64,000 nt of DNA from an uncultured Acidobacteriota bacterium. GTDB lineage: Bacteria; Acidobacteriota; Terriglobia; Bryobacterales; Bryobacteraceae. The translations under genes and the position numbers were made by a program. Positions 53,437 to 62,431 of the stretch are shown here, piece by piece. The DNA is taken from positions 1 through 64,000 of the forward strand of contig CADEFT010000017.1 of assembly GCA_902826685.1 (NCBI GenBank), in the 5' to 3' direction. Each line of letters starts with the position of its first letter. Position 1 is the first letter of the stretch. The notes under the pieces are model-generated. The model had not been told where the DNA came from. It worked only from the letters and a program-made list of their open reading frames with translations, and searched no databases.

Positions 53437-55388
53437 TTGGTATCCAGAATCGAGACGATGGCGCCGCGCTGGCGGGCCAGTTGCACCAGGTGGCTGGCTC
53501 CGCCGGGGCCGTCGCCGGGGGCGCCGTTCCACAGGGCGATCAGGTGAAGCTCGGCCGCGTTCATGGCCAGCGCTTCTTCGAACATCCAGACGTTGGTGCG
53601 GCCCCAGACGTTGTAGTCCTTTGTGCCGACGAGCCAGGGTGGCATGGCTTCGGAATCCATGAGGATTCGCGTGTTCTCTTCGAGGCGGCGGGAAGTATCG
53701 CGGAACAGACGTTCCCAATCGGGACCGGCGGGAGCCACCGATTTGGCGATGAAAAGACCGGTCGGCAGGGTGAGGCGCAGCAGCGAAGGCACGCCGGCCT
53801 GGGCGCAGGCCTGATGGAACAGAAGGTCGCCGCCGCTGGCTCCACCGGCGATGGCGAGGCAGACACCGGGCTCGCCGGAGACGATGCCTTCGACGGCCTG
53901 GCGAATGGCGGTGGCGGCGAGTTCGGCGTACTTCTTGTCACGGGGAAAGCGGGGCTTTTCGCGCTTGGCCGCATCGACCATGTGGCCGGTGAACAGGATG
54001 ACGCGCGCGGGCGGTTTGGGACGGGCAGCGGGCGGCGGGAATACGCCCAGGCTATCGGCACAGCGATCCTCGAACAGGCCGAGGCCGTGGTAGAACTGCA
54101 ACTGCGCGCGGGCGCTTTCGACGATGAACGACTCGGTTCCGGTGAGGGCGTTGGCGTAGGCGCTGACGACGCGTTTGGGGCGGGTGGAGGTGAGGAAGGC
54201 GTGATCGGCGGCGCTGATCTCAAGCCACGAATCGCGCTTTCCGGTGGCGATTTTCCGCTGGTCGGCTTCGATACAAATTTTGACGGAGCTGGCCAGTTCG
54301 GCGTGCTGGCGCTCGAGCTCGCGGCGGCGCGTGTCGGCCTCGGCATCGTCATTGAACCGATTCAACCAGACGTCAGGCTGTTTGGCGGCGAGTTGCAGGG
54401 TGAGGGTCAGCATGGCCAGCGCATTCAAGCCGGAGTAATTGTGGTTGAGATCGAGAAGGTAGCCGGTGCGGTAGTGCTCGTAGGAAGTGAGCAGGTAGCG
54501 CGAGGCGGCGGCGCGGGCCTGGCGGGCGGCGCCCGCGGAATCGGCGAGTTCGGCCAGCAGGCGCGCCTTCTCATTGCGGCCCAAAAGAGCGAACGCTTCG
54601 GCGCGTTCGGAAGGAAGGGCGCTGCTTTGAATGACACGATCGACGGCCAGATCGGAAGAGGGCAGATCGCCCAACCGCTGGTATATGGTGCCGAGCTTGA
54701 GATTCGCTTCGGTGTCGGCGGGATAGGCGTCGCGCAGTTCTTCCCAGGTGCGTTCAGCGGCGGCGAAGGCACCAAGCTGAAACTGGCTGCGGCCGATCAG
54801 GCGGAACCCTTTCGACCACCAGGGGAAATCGCGGGCTTCCCATCGTAGAAGGCCGAGCCGGCCGCGGTCGCGCTGGGCGGCGGCGCGCTCGGCCTCATCC
54901 TTGAACTCGCGCGGGAGAGGAACGAGCTCGCGCTGATCGGTCTCGCGGAGATCGGGAAGAAGAGTGAAGACGGGGCTATCCTTGCTTTCGGAAGCGGCGG
55001 TCTGGCGGAGGCAATCGGCGAGCAGGGGAACCGAGTCCTTCAGCTTGTGGCGGTCATAAACGATGTAGCGGTCGGTGCGGAGATCGAAGGGGATGGTGGC
55101 GGCGCCGGCGGCGCGGATGAGCACGGTGCGGCTGGCGCGTAGTGCGTGGCGCACGCCGAGTTCATAGAAGACGTTGGCGTTGTCGATGGTGACGTCGGCG
55201 ATGACGAGGTCGGCGCAAAGCAGGAGCTCGAACATGTCGGCGCGAATGTTGCCCGCCTTCAGAATGGCGGCCGTGGTGTCGCCGGAAATGCCGGCGGCGG
55301 CGAGGGCGGGTTTAATTAACTGCTCCTCGACGAGATCGAAATCGATCTCCTGTTTGGCGCCGAAAGGACGGACGATGAAGGCTCTCAT
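53418..55388 (-). CDS. DRT/TIR-like, TPR (DUF4071-like) and SLOG-like protein
   Basis: 656 residues from ATG 55388, overlapping the patatin stop (ATGA). The N-terminus MRAFIVRPFGAKQEIDFDLV to DLVIADVTIDNANVFYELGVRHAL is a deoxyribosyltransferase/TIR-like fold, with NVFYELG carrying the likely catalytic Glu used by these families to cleave N-glycosidic bonds of nucleotides or NAD. The middle (about 190-330) is TPR/DUF4071-like (FRLIGRSQFQLGAFAAAERTWEEL). The C-terminus has VILFTGHMVDAAKREKPRF and LAIAGGASGGDLLFHQACA, a SLOG-like nucleotide-binding domain. Ligand unknown. It is translationally coupled to the CapV-like patatin, suggesting a sensor-effector pair. Confidence 0.8.
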   Translation of the reverse strand: MRAFIVRPFGAKQEIDFDLVEEQLIKPALAAAGISGDTTAAILKAGNIRADMFELLLCADLVIADVTIDNANVFYELGVRHALRASRTVLIRAAGAATIPFDLRTDRYIVYDRHKLKDSVPLLADCLRQTAASESKDSPVFTLLPDLRETDQRELVPLPREFKDEAERAAAQRDRGRLGLLRWEARDFPWWSKGFRLIGRSQFQLGAFAAAERTWEELRDAYPADTEANLKLGTIYQRLGDLPSSDLAVDRVIQSSALPSERAEAFALLGRNEKARLLAELADSAGAARQARAAASRYLLTSYEHYRTGYLLDLNHNYSGLNALAMLTLTLQLAAKQPDVWLNRFNDDAEADTRRRELERQHAELASSVKICIEADQRKIATGKRDSWLEISAADHAFLTSTRPKRVVSAYANALTGTESFIVESARAQLQFYHGLGLFEDRCADSLGVFPPPAARPKPPARVILFTGHMVDAAKREKPRFPRDKKYAELAATAIRQAVEGIVSGEPGVCLAIAGGASGGDLLFHQACAQAGVPSLLRLTLPTGLFIAKSVAPAGPDWERLFRDTSRRLEENTRILMDSEAMPPWLVGTKDYNVWGRTNVWMFEEALAMNAAELHLIALWNGAPGDGPGGASHLVQLARQRGAIVSILDTNQLFGL

Positions 55389-56542
55389 GCGAAGGAGCCG
55401 AGGTGCGCCAGGTCGACCTGTGCGCTGGCGGCCTTGCCGGCGCGCAGAAGGTTCCTGATATTGGCGGCGGTGGCGTTGTCCATTTTGCAGAGCTCGCCCG
55501 AGTCCAGGTCCTCGCACTTCATCGAGCGCAGGCCCTCATAGCTGAGATCGATGTTGTATCGGGCGTAGAGGAAGTGGCGGCCGAGATCCTGGCTTAGGGG
55601 CTCGGGTGGAATCATGGTTCCGAGCTCACGATCGATGGAGGCGCCGTAGGTGCAGCGGCCGATGGTGCGGCAGGCGACGTCCTGTTCCACCTGAACGCCG
55701 TACATGAGCGTGCCGGGCAGAGTCTTGGCGATGCTGAGGAGATTGGATTCGGGATCGTCGACGGTGGCGCCGAGGGTAGGCCCACCGCCGGTTCCGATGG
55801 ATACCAGCAGCAGGTTCTTTTCACCGGTCTGGAAGTTGAGGCCGTAGGCCGGATGAGTGGCCATGCGGTAGAGAAGGAAGGCCGGGTCGTTGAAGGGAGT
55901 GACGCCACCATCGACGAAGACGAAGGACTTCTTGGGATCGGCCGGGTCCCAATTGAGAACTTCGGGCGGGAAGAAAACGGGCGCGGCGGTGCTGGCGCGC
56001 ACCAGTTGCCAGAGCGGGATGCGCAGGTTGCAATCGGGGCGGGAGGGATCGTTGTAGCGCGCTTCGGGATTGCTCGAGATGGGCCACGGCGAATCGGTGG
56101 TCACGTTGCGCGTGACCACCAGCAGCAGGGTGCGCAGGTGCTTGGGCTCAAGCGTGGTGCGGGCGCCGAAGGTGTTCTGCATCATCACCTTGAGCGGGTC
56201 GCTTTTGTAGAGGCTCTTGTAGCGCACCAACAGGTGGCTCTTTTCAAACATCTGCTCGCCCGTACTGCGATAGAACTCGATGAGCTCGTCGACGGTCATG
56301 CCGCGCGCCAGTCCAGCGGCGATGATGGCTCCGGTGCTGGTGCCGGCGATGTAGTCGAAGTAGTCGCACAGGCGGAAGTTGTCCTTCTGGCCGGTGGATT
56401 TGGCCAGCAGGGCTTCAAGGCGGGCGAGAATCTGCAGTGTCATGACTCCGCGGATTCCACCGCCATCGAGCGCCAGCAGTTTGCGCGGGCGCGCCGTTTC
56501 GTAACGCGAGCGCAAATGACCCCAACGTTCCGGATGCAGCAT
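55385..56542 (-). CDS. Patatin-like phospholipase (CapV-like)
   Basis: 385 residues from ATG 56542 (the frame opens at 56572). The patatin site is complete: oxyanion loop DGGGIRG (27-32), nucleophile elbow GTSTG (Ser69) and the catalytic Asp in FVFVDGGVTPF. PEALRY and long loops such as LVRYKSLYKSDPLKVMMQNTFG are as in CapV-type phospholipases that degrade the inner membrane when a nucleotide signal arrives in CBASS. No cyclase is adjacent. The downstream gene (4-base overlap) has nucleotide-related domains instead, so a different trigger is implied. Confidence 0.92.
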   Translation of the reverse strand: MLHPERWGHLRSRYETARPRKLLALDGGGIRGVMTLQILARLEALLAKSTGQKDNFRLCDYFDYIAGTSTGAIIAAGLARGMTVDELIEFYRSTGEQMFEKSHLLVRYKSLYKSDPLKVMMQNTFGARTTLEPKHLRTLLLVVTRNVTTDSPWPISSNPEARYNDPSRPDCNLRIPLWQLVRASTAAPVFFPPEVLNWDPADPKKSFVFVDGGVTPFNDPAFLLYRMATHPAYGLNFQTGEKNLLLVSIGTGGGPTLGATVDDPESNLLSIAKTLPGTLMYGVQVEQDVACRTIGRCTYGASIDRELGTMIPPEPLSQDLGRHFLYARYNIDLSYEGLRSMKCEDLDSGELCKMDNATAANIRNLLRAGKAASAQVDLAHLGSFA

Positions 56543-56588
56543 GTCGTTTCCCTCCCCATGGAAATCGGGCAAGTGCGATTATACGACC

Positions 56589-57971
56589 ATGGACCGGCGG
56601 AAGTTCTTATGGAGCTATGGTGGCGGGCTCGGCGGCATCGCGCTTTCCCATCTAATGGCGCAGGCACAGGGCGGGTTGCATCATAAGGCCAAAGCCAAGC
56701 GGGTGGTGCAGTTTTTTCTTTCGGGCGCGGCGAGCCAGTGCGATAGCTTCGACTACAAGCCGCTGCTGGTGGAAAAAGCCGGGCAGAAGTGGGATCCCGG
56801 CGAGAAGGTGGAGCTATTCCAAAGCAACCCAGGCGTGGTGATGCCATCGCCGTGGGAGTGGAAGCGGCACGGGCAATCGGGCAAGTGGGTAAGCGGCCTG
56901 TTTCCGCACACCGCTGGTTGCGTCGACGATATGGCGTTCCTGATGTCGATGCTGTCGAAATCGAACGTGCATGGCCCGGCGACGTTCATGCAGGCGACCG
57001 GATTCGTGCTGCCGGGTTTTCCGAGCATGGGCGCGTGGATCTCCTACGCGCTGGGCAGTCTGAACGAGAACCTTCCTTCGTTCGTAGTGCTGCCGGATGC
57101 GCGAGGGGTGCCTCCGAATGGGCCCGCGAATTGGGGCGCGGGATTTCTGCCGGCGTCGCATCAGGCGACGGCGATCCGGGTGGGATCGGCGGACCCGATT
57201 CAGGACTTGTTTCCTCCGGCCTCGGCGAAATACATCACAGCGGAAAGCGAGCGCGAGGGCCTTGAGCTGTTGCAGAAAGTGAATCGCGCGCACCTGGAGG
57301 ACCGGCAAGGCGATACGCGGCTGGATGCGCGGATCGCTTCGTATGAGATGGCGGCGCGGCTGCAGTTGAGCGCACCGGCGGTGATGGATCTGACGGGTGA
57401 AACGGCGGCGACGCAGAAGCTGTATGGACTCGACCAGGAGCGCACGTCGGAAATGGGCCGCCGCTGCCTGGTGGCGCGGCGCTTATTGGAAAAAGGCGTG
57501 CGATTCGTTCAGATCTGGAGTGGAGCCGACAACGGGTTTCCGCGGCGCAATTGGGATAGCCACGAAAATCTGGCCAAGGACCATGGCGATATGGCGGGGG
57601 CGCTCGATCAGCCGATGGCGGCGCTGGTGAAGGATCTGAAGGCGCGTGGATTACTGGAGGACACGATCGTCTACTGGACGACCGAGTTTGGGCGGATGCC
57701 TTGCAGCCAGGGCAGCAAGGGGCGCGATCACAATCCGTTTGGCTTCTGTTCGTGGATCGCAGGCGGCGGCGTGAAGGGCGGCGTTACGTATGGGGCCACC
57801 GACGATTGGTCGTATAAGGCGGTGGAGAAGCCGATCTATTGTTACGACCTGCATGCGACCGTGCTGCACCTGCTGGGGATCGACCATACGCGGCTGACGT
57901 ACCGGCACAACGGCATCGACCGGCGGCTGACGGATGTGCACGGCAGCGTGATCCGGGAAGTGCTGGCGTGA
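56589..57971 (+). CDS. DUF1501 domain protein, Tat-exported
   Basis: 460 residues from ATG 56589 (MDRRKFLWSYGGGLGGIAL), a Tat-like signal. DUF1501 motifs: AKRVVQFFLSGAASQCDSFDYKPLL, SGLFPHTAGCVDDMAFLMSM, FVVLPDARGVPPNGPANWGAG, WTTEFGRMPCSQGSKGRDHNPFGFCSWIAGGGVKGG, and the end IYCYDLHATVLHLLGIDHTRLTYRHNGIDRRLTDV. It resembles the alkaline-phosphatase superfamily; the reaction is unknown. It usually pairs with a DUF1549/1553 cytochrome; none is adjacent here. Divergent from the patatin with a 46-base gap. Confidence 0.92.
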   Translation: MDRRKFLWSYGGGLGGIALSHLMAQAQGGLHHKAKAKRVVQFFLSGAASQCDSFDYKPLLVEKAGQKWDPGEKVELFQSNPGVVMPSPWEWKRHGQSGKWVSGLFPHTAGCVDDMAFLMSMLSKSNVHGPATFMQATGFVLPGFPSMGAWISYALGSLNENLPSFVVLPDARGVPPNGPANWGAGFLPASHQATAIRVGSADPIQDLFPPASAKYITAESEREGLELLQKVNRAHLEDRQGDTRLDARIASYEMAARLQLSAPAVMDLTGETAATQKLYGLDQERTSEMGRRCLVARRLLEKGVRFVQIWSGADNGFPRRNWDSHENLAKDHGDMAGALDQPMAALVKDLKARGLLEDTIVYWTTEFGRMPCSQGSKGRDHNPFGFCSWIAGGGVKGGVTYGATDDWSYKAVEKPIYCYDLHATVLHLLGIDHTRLTYRHNGIDRRLTDVHGSVIREVLA

Positions 57972-57974
57972 GTT

Positions 57975-60900
57975 TCAGAACGTGAGCCGCAGGCCGAACT
58001 GGAGAATGCGCGGCGCGGCGGCGGCCTGAATCCTTCCGACGTTTGGAGCGGCGAGGCTCGAGACGGGATTGAACAGATTGGCGTGATTAAGGGTGTTGAA
58101 GAACTCGCCGCGAAATTGCAGGCGGATCCGCTCGGTGAGCGGAAACAGGCGGAACACCGAGGAATCGAGGTTATAAGCTCCGGGTCCGATTAAGGTATTG
58201 CGGCCGGAATTGCCGAACGATCCCACCGGCGGCAGAGCGTAGGCCGAGGGCAGGAAATACTGGCGGATCAGGTCATCCTTGGGGCGGCCCGGATCGAGGT
58301 GAGGATCTCCGGTGAGATTGGGACGCTGGGTCCCGGCGCCAGTGAAGGCGCGATCGGTTCCGCTGACGACGTTGAACGGGCGGCCGCTTGAAAGCGTGAA
58401 GATGCCGTTCAACTGCCAGCCGCCGAGCAGCCACTTCCCCGCCCCGGATTTGGGCGCGGGCAATTCCCAAAGGAAGCTGGTAACGAAGCGGTGGCGCAGG
58501 TCGAAATCGGAGAGCCCCTTTTCGGGCCTCCAATTGTTGTGATCCTGCGCGCCTCCGAAGGCATCGACCGAACCGTTGTCGATCGATCGCGCCCAGGTGT
58601 AGTTGGCGAGCACGGAGTATCCCTTGGCGAAGCGTTTGTTCACGGTGAGTTGCAGAGCGTGATAGGAGGAGAAGCCGAGCGGCTCATAGCTCGATATGCT
58701 GCCGAGCACGCCGGGGCTGTAGGGGCGGCGCTGATCGACATTGGCGCCGGTGGCTCCGGGCCGGTAGAGGGCGGTGTTGAGATCGCGCAGGATGGAGAAT
58801 CCGGTGCCTTTGGAGCCGACATAGGCCGCCGTGAACACGATGCCTTGTATCGCTTCCTGTTGGATATTGAAGTTCCATTGCTGCATGTAGGCCGTACCCA
58901 GGTTTGGCGCGAGCGATTCGCCGACCACGACGGGCAATACATAGCGGAAGTTGCGGCGCTCTTCCGGCGTTTGCGGCGGCTTGTAGGGGAATGGACTGGC
59001 GGCACCGCCGAAGGGATCGGAGAATGACCGCGGTTCGTTCACCTGAAGCTGCACGGAGAAAGGCTGCGTGTTGGCGAACGAGCTCAACTGATGCATGACG
59101 GGGAAATCGTAGAAGAGACCATAGCCGCCGCGGATGGAGGTTTTCGCCTTGCGAAAGGGAGACCAGGCGAAACCGAAACGGGGGCCGATATTATTCCAGT
59201 CGTTGGCGATGCCGGAGCGTGGGATGCCGGGGTCGCCCACGTAGACCAGTCCCTCGGGCGCGCTGGAATAGACTTGCGACCTCATGCCGGGGCGGAAGAC
59301 CGACATCTGATCGCGGCTATCGAAGAACGGTAGAAGCGGCTCATAGCGCATGCCGAGGGAAAGGGTGAGGTTTGAGCGAACCTTCCAATCGTCCTGAAAG
59401 TAGGCGGCGAGGGCATGGGAGCGGATGCCGTTGACGCGCAACGAGCCCTGGTTCATGCGCGCGGGCAGACCGAGCAAAAAGTCGGCATAGGGATTGACGG
59501 CGAAGCGGCCGTCGAAGACGAACTGGGGGTCGGTGAGGTTGGCGGTTTCGCGATCGGAGCGGGTGTGGCGGTACTCGCCTCCGAACTTGATGAGGTGTGC
59601 GCCGCGATTGAAGCTGACGTTGTCGGTGAGTTGCGCGGTCTTGCGGTCGATGGTGACGTAATTGTCCTGGTTCATATTCCAGAAGCCGTTCACCTGGCCG
59701 CGCCAGTTGGTGTTGAAACTGGGTGTATCGGAGGGCGCGCGCACGCCGAGTTTTTCGTAGTTCAGCCCATCGCCGACCGGCAGCGGACCCCTGGCCAGAT
59801 CGACGCGGCCGAAGGTGAATTGAACGGTGTTGAGCAGGGCGGGCGTGAGGGTCCAGGTATGGTTGGCCATCGTATTGGAGGTGTTGAAACGCACGTCCGA
59901 TTGCAGGATGGGCAGACCGGCGGTGAGCTTCTGGGTAGAGCGGTCGTTGAAGAAGCGGAAGGAAAGCCGCTGGCGCGAGTTGAGGGAATGGTCGCCGCGG
60001 GCGATGAGCTGATTGGAATCGACCTGCTCGGGCGCATTGAAGATATGGCTGCCGTTGGCGGCGTTGGGCAGCGGCACCAGGATATCGAGGAAGCGCGCGG
60101 CGGCCGGGTCAAAGCGGGAGGCAGGAACGATGCCGCCTGGGAATGCGGCGCGGGTCTGGGGATCGGTAGGGCGGCGGGCGGATTGCGAGAAATCGCCACG
60201 GCGTTCGAGCGCGGTAGGCACCACGAGGCTGGAGAACGTGCTGGCGCGGCGTTCCCGCAGGCCTTCGTAGGAGAGGAAAAAGAAGGTACGGTCGCGCAGC
60301 ACCGGACCGCCCACGCTGCCGCCGAACTGATTGCGCCTTAGTTTTGGCTGAACAAGCGAGAAGAAGTTGCGAGCATCGAAGGTGTCGTTGCGGACGAACT
60401 CATACAACGATCCCTTGAACTGGTTGGAGCCGGCCTTGGTGATGGCGTTGATAACACCGCCGGCGTTGCGGCCGTACTCGGCGGAGTAGTTGTTGGTGAG
60501 GATGGAGAATTCTTCGAGCGCATCGGGATTGGGAACCAGCGAGGCGACCGAGATTTGCGGATCGTTGTTGTCGCCGCCATCGAGCAGATAGTTATTGGAG
60601 GTGCCGCGGGCGCCGTTCATGGTGATGGTTCCGTTCTGGGCGAGGTTGGCGCCGCCGACGCTGGGCACGACGCCAGGCACCAGAAGCTGCAACTGCAGCG
60701 GATTGCGGCCGTTGAGGGGGAGTTCGGTGATGCGCTTCTCATCTACGGTTTCGCGGATGGTGGCGCCGACCGTTTCAACCAGGCCGACGGCTCCGGTGAC
60801 CTGCACCGATTCGGTGGTGTCGCCGATCTGCAGGACGATTTGCGCCTGGCGGGTCTGATCGGCATCGAGGCGGATGGCTTCGGAGACGAAGCGGCGAAAC

Positions 60901-61136
60901 CCCTGCTGGCGGCAGTCGATGACATAGCTGCCGACGGGCAGGCGTGGGAAGCTGAACCGGCCCACTTCGTCGGAGGTGGCTTGAAATTCGAGCGACGTGC
61001 TTTGCTGGGTGGCGCTGATGCGGGCCGAAGCCACGACGGCGCCAGACGAATCCTGAACCGTGCCGGTGATGAGCCCGGTGGATTGCGCGGGCAGCAGGGC
61101 GGCGGTTGCAAGGAAAAGAATGCCCCTGGAGATCAT
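57975..61136 (-). CDS. Oar-like TonB-dependent receptor
   Basis: 1053 residues. Signal MISRGILFLATAALLPAQ, then a CarbopepD-regulatory domain (STGLITGTVQDSSGAVVASA, GRFSFPRLPVGSYVIDC), plug motifs (ELPLNGRNPLQLQLL, NNYLLDGGDNNDPQ, TNNYSAEYGRNAGGVINAITK) and a long barrel ending ILQFGLRLTF. It is a typical acidobacterial receptor of the same type as 12572-15418, with conserved NGRNP and YSAEYGRN. Convergent with DUF1501 (3-base gap). Confidence 0.93.
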   Translation of the reverse strand: MISRGILFLATAALLPAQSTGLITGTVQDSSGAVVASARISATQQSTSLEFQATSDEVGRFSFPRLPVGSYVIDCRQQGFRRFVSEAIRLDADQTRQAQIVLQIGDTTESVQVTGAVGLVETVGATIRETVDEKRITELPLNGRNPLQLQLLVPGVVPSVGGANLAQNGTITMNGARGTSNNYLLDGGDNNDPQISVASLVPNPDALEEFSILTNNYSAEYGRNAGGVINAITKAGSNQFKGSLYEFVRNDTFDARNFFSLVQPKLRRNQFGGSVGGPVLRDRTFFFLSYEGLRERRASTFSSLVVPTALERRGDFSQSARRPTDPQTRAAFPGGIVPASRFDPAAARFLDILVPLPNAANGSHIFNAPEQVDSNQLIARGDHSLNSRQRLSFRFFNDRSTQKLTAGLPILQSDVRFNTSNTMANHTWTLTPALLNTVQFTFGRVDLARGPLPVGDGLNYEKLGVRAPSDTPSFNTNWRGQVNGFWNMNQDNYVTIDRKTAQLTDNVSFNRGAHLIKFGGEYRHTRSDRETANLTDPQFVFDGRFAVNPYADFLLGLPARMNQGSLRVNGIRSHALAAYFQDDWKVRSNLTLSLGMRYEPLLPFFDSRDQMSVFRPGMRSQVYSSAPEGLVYVGDPGIPRSGIANDWNNIGPRFGFAWSPFRKAKTSIRGGYGLFYDFPVMHQLSSFANTQPFSVQLQVNEPRSFSDPFGGAASPFPYKPPQTPEERRNFRYVLPVVVGESLAPNLGTAYMQQWNFNIQQEAIQGIVFTAAYVGSKGTGFSILRDLNTALYRPGATGANVDQRRPYSPGVLGSISSYEPLGFSSYHALQLTVNKRFAKGYSVLANYTWARSIDNGSVDAFGGAQDHNNWRPEKGLSDFDLRHRFVTSFLWELPAPKSGAGKWLLGGWQLNGIFTLSSGRPFNVVSGTDRAFTGAGTQRPNLTGDPHLDPGRPKDDLIRQYFLPSAYALPPVGSFGNSGRNTLIGPGAYNLDSSVFRLFPLTERIRLQFRGEFFNTLNHANLFNPVSSLAAPNVGRIQAAAAPRILQFGLRLTF

Positions 61137-61183
61137 GGGCCTGATTTTATAACGGCTCCCGATTCGCAGTTGGATGCGGACGT

Positions 61184-62404
61184 TCAGTGAACCGTGCGGC
61201 TCTTGCGATTCATGTAATCCATCAGCAGATATTCGCCGAGCGTGTAGGGGGTGGTGAAGTAGGCCTTGCCCCGGCAGAGCTCGGTGACCTGCTGGACGAA
61301 CTGCACCAGGCTGTAGTCGCTGGCGAGCATGAAGGTGTTGATCATGACGCCCTGGCGCTTGCAGCGGCCCACTTCTTCGAGCGTGCGGCTGATGACCAGC
61401 GGATCGAGGCCGAAGGCGTTTTTATAGATGCGTCCATCGTCGAGCGTGAGGGCGGACGGTTTGCCATCGGTGATCATGATGATCTGCTTCATGTCCTTGC
61501 GTTCCTGGGCGAGCAGTTTCTGCGCCAGGATCAAGCCGTCGCGGGTGTTGGTGTAGTAAGGGCCGACCTGCACCTGCGGCAGTTGGGAAAGACGCACCTC
61601 TTCGGCGGAGTCATGAAAGAGAACGCAGCGCATGGTGTCGCCGGGAAATTGCGTGCGGATGAGATGCGCCAGGGCCAGGGCGACTTTCTTGGCGGGGGTG
61701 AAACGATCCTCGCCGTAGAGGATCATGCTGTGGCTGCAATCGAGCATCAGCACGGTGGCGCAGGAACTGCGGTACTCCGATTGGTGGACGTGCAGATCGG
61801 AGTATTCGAGATTCAGCGGCAGCTTCACGCCCTCGCGGCGAAGCGCCGAAAACAGCGTGGTGCTGATATCGAGGTTCATGGTGTCGCCGAACTCATAGAG
61901 TTTAGATGAGCCGCTCGACTCGACGCCGGTGGCCTGCTCGCGGGTTTCGTGGGAGCCGAAACTCGACTTTCCGACGGCGCCCAACAGATCGCGCAGGGTG
62001 TTGAAGCCGAGAAAATCGCTCGATTTCGCGGTAACTTCGACCGATGGCTGTTGTTTCGGATTCTCACCGGTGCCGCCTTCGCCCGTTTCTCCCTCGCGAA
62101 GGAATCCGTCCTTCACGAGTTGATTGGCGAGGCGCTCGACGAGCTTGTCCAGTTCCTCGGTGGACATTTTGTCGAGCATCTCACGGACGCGATCCGCCAT
62201 TTCCGGATCGAACAGACGGTCTTCATAGAGAGCCTGCTCGATGGCCTGTTTCAGTTCGTCGAAAGACAGGCGGCGGTTGGGATCGGGGTAATAAGGATTC
62301 TCAAAGCCGCTGCGGAGAAGAAAGTCGGCCAGCGCGCGCATGAGATCTTCGGAGCTGATCTCGAGATCCTCCGGAGTGAACTTGGAATAGCGGATCCACT
62401 TCAT
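61184..62404 (-). CDS. VWA domain protein, partner of AAA+ chelatase-like ATPase
   Basis: 406 residues. An N-terminal helical, charged region (MKWIRYSKFTPEDLEIS, LDKMSTEELDKLVERLANQLV) leads to a VWA domain with a complete MIDAS (MLDCSHSM and ITDGKPSAL). VWA partners of MoxR/ChlI-like ATPases act as adaptors or substrate binders. The gene follows the AAA+ gene by 27 bases, so they are one operon. Confidence 0.9.
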   Translation of the reverse strand: MKWIRYSKFTPEDLEISSEDLMRALADFLLRSGFENPYYPDPNRRLSFDELKQAIEQALYEDRLFDPEMADRVREMLDKMSTEELDKLVERLANQLVKDGFLREGETGEGGTGENPKQQPSVEVTAKSSDFLGFNTLRDLLGAVGKSSFGSHETREQATGVESSGSSKLYEFGDTMNLDISTTLFSALRREGVKLPLNLEYSDLHVHQSEYRSSCATVLMLDCSHSMILYGEDRFTPAKKVALALAHLIRTQFPGDTMRCVLFHDSAEEVRLSQLPQVQVGPYYTNTRDGLILAQKLLAQERKDMKQIIMITDGKPSALTLDDGRIYKNAFGLDPLVISRTLEEVGRCKRQGVMINTFMLASDYSLVQFVQQVTELCRGKAYFTTPYTLGEYLLMDYMNRKSRTVH

Positions 62405-62431
62405 GGGCGGCTCCTTTCGCTTCGGCTTACC

